NCBI GenBank assembly: GCA_003327435.1
Contig: QOQV01000012.1
Span: 1-64,000 of the forward strand
Direction: 5' to 3'
DNA length: 64,000 nt
Source of the DNA: Ignavibacteriota bacterium
Lineage (GTDB): Bacteria; Bacteroidota; Ignavibacteria; UBA10030; BY39
Both the position numbers and the translations under genes were made by a program. The notes under the pieces are model-generated. The model worked only from the letters and a program-made list of their open reading frames with translations. It ran no database searches and was not told the DNA's origin. Positions 56,074-64,000 of this stretch are shown one piece after another; positions within the stretch are counted from its first letter, which is position 1, and the number at the start of each line of letters is the position of its first letter.

Positions 56074-59000
56074 ATGCCCATTATTCTTTACAAAAATTGT
56101 GGACCAATTGAAAATGTTTATAATGAAGTATATAAAATTATAAAAAATCAAGAATATGACAGTTTTATTTTAATTGTACCAACACGCCGAAAGGTTCGAG
56201 AACTTCAAAGAGAACTTTTAAAAATTTCGAGTAATACAACTTCACCTGCATTTAATTTATTTACATTAGAAACTTTCGCAATCAAACTATATGAAATATT
56301 TTTCCCTCCACTTAAGTATCTTAACGCTACGACGCAAGCAATTTTATTTGAACAGGCAATTAAAAATTGCAGAAGTGATTTAAAGTACTTTATATCAGCA
56401 ACTCGGGATTATTCAATTCCTAAAGGTACATTTAATAAGATTATTTCTGTTATAAATCATTTGAGAGAATCAGGAGTTTATATATCAAATTTGTATGCAG
56501 AACTTGATTATGCTGAGGAAAGCGAAAAAGCAAAATTAAATGATATTTTGTTAATTTATAAAGAGTATGAAAAACTGTTAAACGAATCCTTCATTGATAC
56601 CGGGGGTATATACAAAAGATTGAATGAATTGGTATTTGATTCTGTTGTTATAGAAAAATTTTTTAAAGTGTTTCCCTCGTTGAAGGATATATTCATCACT
56701 GGCTTTGATGAATTTAAGGATCCAGAAATTACATTGATTGATAATATCTCAAAAATATCATTTGAGGGAAGAGTACTAAATACAATAATTTCCTTTGATT
56801 ATCACTTTGATAATGATGAACTGTTTGGGCATTTAAAGGAAAATTACGAAAAATTCAGGAAAATGGGATTTAATTTGTTTACACAAAAATCTGGGAAAGA
56901 AGAAAATTTCAGAGATTTTGTAATAAAAAAACTATTTAAAGAAAATAATGTGATAAAGAATACAGAATTTGGGAAGAAAATTACTTTAATTACTGCAGAA
57001 ACTCGTCAAGAAGAAGTTGAAACTATTGCAAAGATTATAAAATACTGCGTATACAAAAACCCTGAAATAGACTTGAGCAAAATTTGTATCAGTATGTATC
57101 AACCTCAACTTTACACAAATCTTTTTCACGAAGTTTTTAGTCGCTATGGTATTCCTGCTAATATTACCGATAGATTTTCGCTTGATCAATCACCTGTTGT
57201 GGTTTCAATAATTTCTTTGTTAAATATTTTGCAAAATAATTTTATGCGTAGAGATTTGATGAGGACGCTCTCAAGTCCATATTTTACATTCGAAGCTAAT
57301 GGTATTAAAATTAGTGCAGGTAATCTAATAAGTGTTTCATCGAATTTAAAAATAAATTTTGGAAAAAATATCTGGAAAGAAAGAATTGATAAGCGAATAT
57401 CACAAATTGAAATTGAATTAAAAGATATAGATGATGAAGTTACTTTGAAAAATTATCATAAAGAGAAGGATATTTTAATTAAAGCAAAAAATGATTTTGA
57501 AGGATTGATAAAATTTTTAGATAACTTAAAATATGAATCAACACCAGTTGAATTTCGCTCGAATCTTCTAAATACTCTTGAAAGCTTGCATATATCAGAA
57601 AATATTTTAAAATACAATTTTAATAATTCCGATTTACTTGAGAAGGATACACGAGCGTATCAAAAATTTATTAATATTTTAGATGAGTTAACTGGAATAT
57701 TAATTTTTGAAAACGGTAAGGAAAGAAAATATAATTTAAGTTTCTATATTGAAAAATTGAAAGCTGCTATATCACAGACAAGATATAATATCCGACAAAA
57801 ATATGGTTATGGTGTTTATGTTACATCATTTGAAGAAACCAGAGGATTGGAATTTGATACAATGTTTATTATTGGTATGGTTGATGGTGAATTCCCCCGA
57901 GAATATTCACCAGAAATATTTTTTAGCAAAGAACGACAGAAGCAAAAAGAAAAATATCATTTAACCGAGAATCGTTATCTATTCTATCAATGTTTAACAA
58001 ATTTTTCTGACAAGCTATATTTGAGCTATCCAAAACAGGATGGTGAGGTAGAACTTGTTAGATCTCCATTCATAGATGATTTACTTGAAATCGTTGAGGT
58101 ACAGTTTTATGAAAAAGAGCTAAAACAGAAATTAGATGAAATCGAATTTAATGAAGAAGGTTTATTGAGTAAAATTGGATTTAATTTAAGTGTGGATTCT
58201 GAATTTACTATTCCTGATGTATTTGATGAAAATTGGAAAAGTACAATTGATTTTATTTCTTATGCCATTGGTATTGAAAAACAACGGTATATGGATGATA
58301 CTAAATCTGAATACAACGGATATATATTAGAAAAATTATCAAAGGAAGCTCTGAAAAAATTAAGTGCAAGTAGGACTAAGGTTTACTCAATAACACAGTT
58401 AGAAAAATATGCAAAATGTCCATTTAGTTATTTTATCAGTAATTTATTAAAGATTAGTGTGATACAGGAGCCAGAAGAGGGTATTACACCGCTTGAAAGG
58501 GGGAGTATATTACATGAGATTTTGTTTGATTTTTACAGGAATAGGATTCAAAATAATTTACCTTTGCTTTCTAATAGCAACGACGAACAAATTAAAATAG
58601 CAATTGAGGAAATTACAAAAATTGCAAAGGGAAAATTAGAAACAATTGATACAAACGATTTGCTTGCATTTCTGGATAAAGAGTTAATAATCGGCACAGC
58701 GGATAAAAAGGGGTTGCTGCAAGAATTTGTAAATTATGAGCGCAATAGAAATGTTAAAGTAAAACCAAGATATTTTGAAGCAGCATTTGGAACAAGAGCT
58801 GGTGGTAGTAAACGGATAGATAAAGAAATCAGTACAGACGCTCCTGTTGAAATTGATGGATATAAGATTAGAGGAAAAGTTGATCGAATAGATATCGATG
58901 ACGATTATTTTGCAATTATAGATTATAAGACAGGTAGTAAAACAGTAACATATAAAAATGTTGTGGAAGGACTTGCACTTCAGCTTCCGATATATCTGTA

Positions 59001-59340
59001 TGCTGTTGAAAAGTTGTTGAGTGCAAAACATAATAAGCACTTTAATCCAGCAGCTGCAATTTATTATACTTTGAGTGATAAGGTTCAGGAAAAAGTATTA
59101 TTAGCCAATGAGCAATATATTGAAAAAGCATTTCCTAAAGCGAAGCGAGGAACCGGTATTTTAACTAAGGAAGAAGAGCTTTCTGAAATTATATCTAAAT
59201 CAATTGACTATGTAAAGGAATATATAAATTGTATTTCAGAGGGGAAATTCCCGATCGCAACAGATAAAAATATAAATATTGCTTGCAATTATTGCGAATA
59301 TCATAAAATTTGTAGAAAACCACTCGAAAAGGAATTTTAA
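56074..59340 (+). CDS. AddB-like PD-(D/E)XK nuclease with Fe-S cysteines
   Basis: The 1088-residue protein resembles AddB, the subunit of AddAB/RexAB double-strand-break repair. The C-terminus has the nuclease motif KVDRIDIDDDYFAIIDYKTG (Asp about 936, IDYK about 949-952, given here as separate pieces KVDRIDID and AIIDYKTG), preceded by ERGSILHEILFDFYR. Four cysteines, C782 in KCPFSYF and C1071-xx-C1074-x5-C1080, give the AddB iron-sulfur pattern. The N-terminus lacks a P-loop: the first 40 residues read LYKNCGPIENVYNEV where a GxxGxGKT would be expected. No addA is adjacent. The next gene starts 1 bp later. Confidence 0.82.
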   Translation: MPIILYKNCGPIENVYNEVYKIIKNQEYDSFILIVPTRRKVRELQRELLKISSNTTSPAFNLFTLETFAIKLYEIFFPPLKYLNATTQAILFEQAIKNCRSDLKYFISATRDYSIPKGTFNKIISVINHLRESGVYISNLYAELDYAEESEKAKLNDILLIYKEYEKLLNESFIDTGGIYKRLNELVFDSVVIEKFFKVFPSLKDIFITGFDEFKDPEITLIDNISKISFEGRVLNTIISFDYHFDNDELFGHLKENYEKFRKMGFNLFTQKSGKEENFRDFVIKKLFKENNVIKNTEFGKKITLITAETRQEEVETIAKIIKYCVYKNPEIDLSKICISMYQPQLYTNLFHEVFSRYGIPANITDRFSLDQSPVVVSIISLLNILQNNFMRRDLMRTLSSPYFTFEANGIKISAGNLISVSSNLKINFGKNIWKERIDKRISQIEIELKDIDDEVTLKNYHKEKDILIKAKNDFEGLIKFLDNLKYESTPVEFRSNLLNTLESLHISENILKYNFNNSDLLEKDTRAYQKFINILDELTGILIFENGKERKYNLSFYIEKLKAAISQTRYNIRQKYGYGVYVTSFEETRGLEFDTMFIIGMVDGEFPREYSPEIFFSKERQKQKEKYHLTENRYLFYQCLTNFSDKLYLSYPKQDGEVELVRSPFIDDLLEIVEVQFYEKELKQKLDEIEFNEEGLLSKIGFNLSVDSEFTIPDVFDENWKSTIDFISYAIGIEKQRYMDDTKSEYNGYILEKLSKEALKKLSASRTKVYSITQLEKYAKCPFSYFISNLLKISVIQEPEEGITPLERGSILHEILFDFYRNRIQNNLPLLSNSNDEQIKIAIEEITKIAKGKLETIDTNDLLAFLDKELIIGTADKKGLLQEFVNYERNRNVKVKPRYFEAAFGTRAGGSKRIDKEISTDAPVEIDGYKIRGKVDRIDIDDDYFAIIDYKTGSKTVTYKNVVEGLALQLPIYLYAVEKLLSAKHNKHFNPAAAIYYTLSDKVQEKVLLANEQYIEKAFPKAKRGTGILTKEEELSEIISKSIDYVKEYINCISEGKFPIATDKNINIACNYCEYHKICRKPLEKEF

Positions 59341-59341
59341 T

Positions 59342-59659
59342 ATGCAACCATTAAAAATTTATAAATCTGGTAATAGAGAACTTACTATAGAATGGGATGA
59401 TAGACACTATGGTAAACATACATATATAAATCTTAGAAATCTATGTCCTTGTGCATATTGCAAGCTGCAAAGAGAAAACTCGGAACAAAATGCTGATGAT
59501 AAAATTTATGAGATAACGGATATTGAGCAGGTTGGTTCGTACGCTATAAAAATAATCTGGGCAGATGGGCACGATACTGGTATTTATTCTTTCGAGTATC
59601 TTAGAAGTATTTGCGAGTGCTCTAATTGTACAATGGTAAGAGAAAATTTAAATATTTAA
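59342..59659 (+). CDS. DUF971 protein
   Basis: The 105-residue protein is a DUF971 (GBBH-like N-terminal) domain, with cysteine pairs CPCAYCKLQ (about 39-47) and CECSNCTMV (about 90-98) and the YAIKIIWADGHDTGIYSFEYLR core that typify the family. A zinc or Fe-S site is likely; function is unknown, although related proteins have been linked to Fe-S assembly. Start at ATG 59342; the frame extends into addB to 59279 but the family begins here. Confidence 0.82.
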   Translation: MQPLKIYKSGNRELTIEWDDRHYGKHTYINLRNLCPCAYCKLQRENSEQNADDKIYEITDIEQVGSYAIKIIWADGHDTGIYSFEYLRSICECSNCTMVRENLNI

Positions 59660-59675
59660 TAATTTATAAAAGGTT

Positions 59676-60293
59676 ATGACAGAAAAAATTATTGATTATA
59701 CCCCCGAATACTGGGAGAAGAGATATAAAGAAAAATCTGCGCAAATGGATTCCGATGATCCTACGCCAATTTTAAAAGAACTCTTAAAAAGCGAGTACTT
59801 CTCAGAACCTGGAAAAATTGCAATAATTGGTTGTGCCTTATGTCAGGATGTTGTTTTGTTTGCCAAAAATAATTATTTAGTTACAGTTATATCTCCTTCT
59901 CAAAGTGTTATCAACCAGATACGAAAAAAAGCCAAAAAATTAAAATCGGTAATTGAGACAACATATTCTGATCTTTTTGCTCTGTCTGGTAAATTGTTAC
60001 ACAAATTTGATTATTTGGTAGAATATTCTTTCAGTTCAGAGATTCATCCTGATCGACAGATGGAATATTTCGATAACATTCAAAAATTAATCAAACCAGG
60101 TGGCTTATTAATAATCTTTCTGCAGATGTATTCAAATTTGGATGCTGGTCCACCTTTTCCTGTAGATGTCATAAAATTGGAAAATCATTTAAAGGAAAAA
60201 TTTCGACTTATCGAATCAAAACCTAGACAAACATCAATTAAAGAAAATGGATATAAAGAAGTTTTATTGATATGGAAAAAATATTTGGTATAA
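59676..60293 (+). CDS. TPMT-like SAM-dependent methyltransferase
   Basis: The 205-residue protein resembles thiopurine S-methyltransferase-family enzymes, with YWEKRYKEKSAQMDSDDPTPIL at the N-terminus (first part YWEKRYKE) and a SAM site IAIIGCALCQDVVLFA, where Cys-Gln replace the usual GxGxG core residues. LIIFLQMY forms strand 4. The substrate is unknown. It follows DUF971 by 16 bp and precedes the eRF1-like gene. Confidence 0.65.
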   Translation: MTEKIIDYTPEYWEKRYKEKSAQMDSDDPTPILKELLKSEYFSEPGKIAIIGCALCQDVVLFAKNNYLVTVISPSQSVINQIRKKAKKLKSVIETTYSDLFALSGKLLHKFDYLVEYSFSSEIHPDRQMEYFDNIQKLIKPGGLLIIFLQMYSNLDAGPPFPVDVIKLENHLKEKFRLIESKPRQTSIKENGYKEVLLIWKKYLV

Positions 60294-60330
60294 ATTTTAA
60301 TCATAAACTTTAATATTAGAGGAGGTTGCT

Positions 60331-61491
60331 ATGTTAAAATTACATTCACTATTTAATAAAATGTTAAATGAAAAATCACAGGAAGTTCTAAGTGTTTATC
60401 TTAACACTGATCCCTCACAGCTTGGTAAAAGTAGCAGATCAATTGCTTTGATCTGGTTGAAAGATTCTCTTAAAGAGATTAAGAGAAGTTTAACTCAAGA
60501 CACGATGAAAATATTTGAACAGCTTGAAAAGAAAATATTGGATGAAGTTGAATATGGCGACCTTCATGGGAAATCTTTAATTGCATTTCTGTCAACGAAT
60601 TTTTTTGAAATCGCTTATCCAAGAGTGAATGTTGTAAATGAGATATGGTGGGGTAAACCAAGTTTAGGGCAGTTAGATTGGTTGCTCGAAGAATACCGCA
60701 ATATTGGTATAATTAAAGTGGAAGCAGAAAAGATTCATTACTATATTGTTTCATTGAATGAGGTTATCAAAGAATGGGAAGAACATATTTCACAAGACAC
60801 TTTATTATGGCAAACCAAACATCTTCCACCAGAAAAAATTTTGAGAGAAAAAGCCATACCCGGATTGCGTGGTGGCGATACGAAAGAAATAATTGAAAGA
60901 CATATTAACGAAGAAATTCAAAAATTCTGGAAAGAAAGTGTCTCTTCACTCGAAAATATGCAGAAAAATTATTATATTAAGGAAATTATTCTGGCTGGTC
61001 AGGATTCTCAAACAGAAATCTATCAAAAATATGTTCATACTAATCAATTGAAAATTATAGGTAATATACATTTATCTAAGGACACATCTGTTAATGAGAT
61101 GATTGCTTTAGCCCAAGAAGTCTTTAAAAAATACGAACGCGATGTAGAAACAAAACTTATCACAGAAATTTTAGATAGGTCCGAACAAAATACAAACGCA
61201 AGCTTAGGTATTAAGAATGTCTTGAAACTAATTCAAGAAGGTCGAGCAGGTCTTGTGGCTTTAACAGATGATACTGATAAAATTTTGATTGAATGTGCGA
61301 GTTGTGGTTATGTAATGACCAAAGATGCTAAAGAATGCAAGCAATGTTTATCTAAAAATCTAAGAATTGGTTCTATAAAAACATTGCTTCCCCCATTATT
61401 ACGAAAATATAAAGTACAGATGAATATAGTTTCAAGTAGTATTTCAGATAAATTTTCAAAACATGGAATTGGTGCAATATGGCGTTATTAA
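60331..61491 (+). CDS. Bacterial archaeo-eukaryotic release-factor-like protein (baeRF)
   Basis: The 386-residue protein follows the baeRF/eRF1-like plan: LSVYLNTDPSQ at the N-terminus, a central RNaseH-like eRF1 domain 2 (residues about 130-245), and an L7Ae-like domain 3 with LVALTDDTDKILIECASC. A zinc ribbon C322-xx-C325 and C336-xx-C339 interrupts it, and the tail GIGAIWRY is the closing motif of the eRF1 family. There is no GGQ loop visible, so peptidyl-tRNA hydrolysis is not assured; roles in ribosome rescue have been proposed for these families. AGGAGG precedes the start. Confidence 0.72.
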   Translation: MLKLHSLFNKMLNEKSQEVLSVYLNTDPSQLGKSSRSIALIWLKDSLKEIKRSLTQDTMKIFEQLEKKILDEVEYGDLHGKSLIAFLSTNFFEIAYPRVNVVNEIWWGKPSLGQLDWLLEEYRNIGIIKVEAEKIHYYIVSLNEVIKEWEEHISQDTLLWQTKHLPPEKILREKAIPGLRGGDTKEIIERHINEEIQKFWKESVSSLENMQKNYYIKEIILAGQDSQTEIYQKYVHTNQLKIIGNIHLSKDTSVNEMIALAQEVFKKYERDVETKLITEILDRSEQNTNASLGIKNVLKLIQEGRAGLVALTDDTDKILIECASCGYVMTKDAKECKQCLSKNLRIGSIKTLLPPLLRKYKVQMNIVSSSISDKFSKHGIGAIWRY

Positions 61492-61507
61492 CAAATAAAG
61501 GAGAAAA

Positions 61508-62593
61508 ATGCAATTAAAAAGAGTTGGTATCTTAACTGGTGGTGGCGACTGCCCCGGGTTGAACGCAGTAATTAGAAGTATTGCAAAACCGGCAATGAAT
61601 TATTTCAACGCCACAGTTATAGGAATTCAGGATGGGTTCGAAGGGCTCGTAGAAGGTCGTATGCGAATCCTGACACCACTTGATGTAACAGGCATAATTA
61701 ATGTTGGTGGAACAATTTTAGGAACATCCAATAAAGGTGATCCATTCAATTACCCAGTCGAAGGTCCAACAGGTATCAGAATTATCGATGCTTCAGAACA
61801 AGCTTTTGAGAATTATCGAAATTGGCAACTGGATGTTCTTTTTGCTGTGGGTGGCGATGGGACTATGCATATTGCACATAAATTTGGTAAGATGGGTATG
61901 AATATAATCGGAATTCCCAAAACCATTGATAATGATTTAGACGCAACAGATATTACATTCGGACATGATTCAGCCAGAGCAGTCGCCACAGAAGCTATTG
62001 ATCGATTGCAGACCACGGCTTCAGCTCATCATAGAGTTATGGTTGTTGAAACTATGGGGAGATATGCTGGTTGGATCGCACTTGGAGCAGGTGTTGCCGG
62101 TGGTGCTGATATTATTTTAATTCCAGAAATTCCTTTCCATTGGGAAAATGTTTATAAAGCTGTACTACAAAGAAGTAAAGGTGCGCGGTTCAGTATAGTG
62201 TGTGTTGCTGAAGGTGCAAAACCAGCAAATGGCGATATAGTTGTAAAAGAATTGGATAAAAAGAGAACGGATCCTGTTCGTTTAGGCGGAATCGGTGAAT
62301 TGGTTGGAGAAAAAATTGCACAGGAAACTGGACTTGAAACAAGAGTCACTGTACTTGGACATGTTCAAAGGGGTGGAAGCCCCACACCATACGATAGAAT
62401 TTTAGGTACAAGATTTGGTTCTATTGCACTACAGGCAGCTTCACAAGGAAAATTTGGTGTTATGGTGAGCCTGCAAAGAAGAGAAGTCGTTACAGTCCCG
62501 ATTGAAGATGCAATTGGAAAATTACGCCTTGTACCACCTGATTCTCAACTTATTTTTGCTGCAAGGTCGGTTGGGACATGCTTTGGTGATTAA
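61508..62593 (+). CDS. pfkA: 6-phosphofructokinase
   Basis: The 361-residue protein phosphorylates fructose-6-phosphate. GILTGGGDCPGLNAVIR opens the sequence, then VGGDGTMHIAHK and PKTIDNDLDATDITFGHDSA. By family rules the Gly after GGD (position 104, E. coli numbering) favours ATP, whereas Lys in PKTIDND (position 124) is shared with pyrophosphate-dependent enzymes; so the donor is best called probably ATP. It is followed by aat, whose start nearly overlaps its stop. Confidence 0.92.
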   Translation: MQLKRVGILTGGGDCPGLNAVIRSIAKPAMNYFNATVIGIQDGFEGLVEGRMRILTPLDVTGIINVGGTILGTSNKGDPFNYPVEGPTGIRIIDASEQAFENYRNWQLDVLFAVGGDGTMHIAHKFGKMGMNIIGIPKTIDNDLDATDITFGHDSARAVATEAIDRLQTTASAHHRVMVVETMGRYAGWIALGAGVAGGADIILIPEIPFHWENVYKAVLQRSKGARFSIVCVAEGAKPANGDIVVKELDKKRTDPVRLGGIGELVGEKIAQETGLETRVTVLGHVQRGGSPTPYDRILGTRFGSIALQAASQGKFGVMVSLQRREVVTVPIEDAIGKLRLVPPDSQLIFAARSVGTCFGD

Positions 62594-62594
62594 T

Positions 62595-63194
62595 TTGGAA
62601 ACAAAGAAAAATAAATTGAACATAATCCCACCAAATTTGTTGCTGGCTGCCTATGCTACCGGTTATTTCCCTATGGCAGATTCAGAAAATAAGAAAATAT
62701 ACTGGTATTCTCCAGATCCAAGAGCAATTATTCCATTGGAGGATTTTAAAATTTCTAGAAGTTTGAAACAGACAATTAAAAAAAACATCTTTAAAGTAAA
62801 AATTAATACAAGTTTTCAAAATGTTATTATCGCCTGCGCTGATAGAAAAGAGACCTGGATTTCACAGGAAATTATCGATAGTTATATTAATTTACATAAG
62901 TTAGGCTATGCACATAGTGTAGAAACATGGTATAAGGATAAACTCGTTGGTGGCTTGTATGGTGTAGCAATGGGTTCTGCCTTTTTTGGTGAGTCAATGT
63001 TCAGTCGAATGAGAGATGCTTCTAAGGTAGCACTTGTTACTCTTGTAAACATTTTAAAAAATAATGGATATTTGCTTCTGGATACACAATATATTACTCC
63101 TCACCTTCGACAGTTCGGAGCAATTGAAATTTCTAAAGAAGAATATTTGCAAATTTTAGGTAATGCTCTCAGAAAAACAAATAAATTTCCGTAA
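62595..63194 (+). CDS. aat: Leucyl/phenylalanyl-tRNA--protein transferase
   Basis: Aat adds Leu or Phe to proteins with N-terminal Arg or Lys, marking them for ClpAP (N-end rule). The protein of about 199 residues has PPNLLLAAYATGYFPMAD, WYSPDPRAIIPL and the core GGLYGVAMGSAFFGESMF. The start is uncertain: no ATG fits. I use TTG 62595, preceded by GGTGA at 5 bases; GTG 62586 is the alternative and would overlap pfkA by 8 bp. Confidence 0.9.
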   Translation: METKKNKLNIIPPNLLLAAYATGYFPMADSENKKIYWYSPDPRAIIPLEDFKISRSLKQTIKKNIFKVKINTSFQNVIIACADRKETWISQEIIDSYINLHKLGYAHSVETWYKDKLVGGLYGVAMGSAFFGESMFSRMRDASKVALVTLVNILKNNGYLLLDTQYITPHLRQFGAIEISKEEYLQILGNALRKTNKFP

Positions 63195-63198
63195 GTAA

Positions 63199-63909
63199 TT
63201 AAAATAATCCTATTACAGTTGCTGGACTTCCGGAACCGCTAACAATTCGAAGTGGTAGAGCGATTAAAGTGAAATTTTTTTGTGGTAGATATTTTATGTT
63301 TGTCAGATTTTCGATTGCAAATTTGTTGTTTTCTAACAAAATTTTGTGTACCTGAAAATCTGCAGAATCACCAGGATCAATACTTAAAGTTTCTACTCCA
63401 ATTCCGCAAATAAATCGTTCTTTTATTAAAAATTCAACAGACTCTTTTGAAAATCCAGGGAAATGCATAATTCCTGTATCATCAGTGTTTAAATATTTTT
63501 TTGGTTGATTCCAGTAATCGCTCCAATCAGTTCGCATAATTATAAAAGAATTACTCTTAATCTTACCATTTATTCTTTCATATTCTAAAATATCATCCAC
63601 CTCCAACTCATAATCGAAATTTTGTTTTACTTTTCTTGTTACATCAATTACACAACCATGCACAATAAAGTTTTCTATCGGTAATTGTTCAATTGATAAT
63701 TTACCTTTAGCTGTGTGAATTGGTGCGTCAATATGTGTGGAAGTATGTTCTGAGAAGGATAAATGGTTGTAATAGAATCCAGTTTCCTGATATCTTGATA
63801 AAATTTTTTTTGTAAAAGTATTTTTATAATTCTCATCAGGCCAACAAGGCATGTTTTCTTCAATAGGGTGAGACAATTCAACTATTTTTCTATATTTTAA
63901 TGTATGCAT
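63199..63909 (-). CDS. Cyclase-family metal hydrolase (kynurenine formamidase-like)
   Basis: The 236-residue protein belongs to the cyclase family (PF04199-type). The metal motif HTSTHIDAP (about residues 56-64) is the signature HxxTHxDAP, and the ligands continue with [11 protein letters not shown] near residue 165. Members include kynurenine formamidase and isatin hydrolases. The substrate is unknown, as no tryptophan-degradation gene is nearby. Its start overlaps the folD end by 20 bp. Confidence 0.85.
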   Translation of the reverse strand: MHTLKYRKIVELSHPIEENMPCWPDENYKNTFTKKILSRYQETGFYYNHLSFSEHTSTHIDAPIHTAKGKLSIEQLPIENFIVHGCVIDVTRKVKQNFDYELEVDDILEYERINGKIKSNSFIIMRTDWSDYWNQPKKYLNTDDTGIMHFPGFSKESVEFLIKERFICGIGVETLSIDPGDSADFQVHKILLENNKFAIENLTNIKYLPQKNFTLIALPLRIVSGSGSPATVIGLF

Positions 63910-64000
63910 TGGTAAAATTTTTTGCAGCTTTTAATGTATTTGATAATAGCATTGCAATTGTCATCGGTCCAATTCCACCAGGTACAGGTGTTATAGCAGA
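63890..64000 (-). CDS. folD: FolD C-terminus (cut by the window edge)
   Basis: The last 36 residues of bifunctional methylenetetrahydrofolate dehydrogenase/cyclohydrolase are encoded here: [19 protein letters not shown] with the nearly invariant PVPGGxGPMT motif, then the short tail ending at TAG 63890. The gene enters from beyond the right edge. It overlaps the cyclase start by 20 bp, so the two share a transcript. Confidence 0.93.
   Translation of the reverse strand, partial: SAITPVPGGIGPMTIAMLLSNTLKAAKNFTNAYIKI

Overview
The window is a compact AT-rich chromosomal segment of a Gram-negative FCB-group bacterium, most probably an Ignavibacteria/Chlorobi-lineage organism. This rests on a TonB-dependent receptor with a carboxypeptidase-regulatory N-domain, a secreted beta-propeller protein ending in the type IX sorting motif NYPNPFN, a DUF6600 envelope protein, and a predicted sigma-54, HslVU and alpha-glucan phosphorylase gene set. 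No sequence search was run, so the lineage is inferred. Most genes are housekeeping. I see no prophage, insertion sequence or CRISPR array.

Layout. 19-750 is a higher-order array of nested palindromic repeats with no credible gene. 762-11744 (minus) carries PEP carboxykinase, an aminotransferase fused to a P-loop domain, flotillin, coaD, rsmD, a PilM-like protein, ComEA, DnaJ, GrpE and HrcA. 11871-12099 holds tRNA-Ala(CGC), the small SRP RNA one base downstream, and a terminator shared with the convergent DUF6600 gene. 13521-25509 (plus) runs from an envelope peptidase, MurA and two surface-glycosylation candidates into central carbon metabolism: enolase, phosphohexomutase, a GalT-like nucleotidyltransferase and glycogen phosphorylase.

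25497-35842 (minus) contains RluE, a DUF523/DUF1722 protein, a frameshifted SRPBCC gene and a TonB-dependent receptor in overlapping order. It then has a small outer-membrane protein, a CarH-type B12 photoreceptor-regulator, a class II photolyase, an M14 carboxypeptidase and a DUF2007 protein. 35980-45752 carries a GlmM-like mutase, a convergent ArsM, an orphan microcompartment vertex protein, DprA, a Cys-rich DUF3109 protein, RpoN, HslVU and an OPT transporter. 45811-53972 is mixed: an M24 peptidase, a STAS protein, a broken type IX-secreted propeller gene, PEBP, GIY-YIG, a small HTH protein, a TauE-like exporter, CtpA and Tmk. 54297-63194 (plus) has TsaC, three poorly known small genes, an AddB-like nuclease, DUF971, a methyltransferase, a bacterial eRF1-like protein, PfkA and Aat. 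The end has a cyclase-family hydrolase and the 3' tip of folD on the minus strand.

The most coherent functional groups are the glycogen-degradation operon, the light-response pair carH/phr, competence genes (comEA, dprA and possibly the PilM-like gene) and the heat-shock group (hrcA-grpE-dnaJ, hslVU). The most unusual items are the aminotransferase/P-loop fusion beside PEP carboxykinase, the palindrome array, the orphan EutN/CcmL protein, and two genes broken by single-base changes. I found nothing that clearly amounts to a wholly new multi-gene system.
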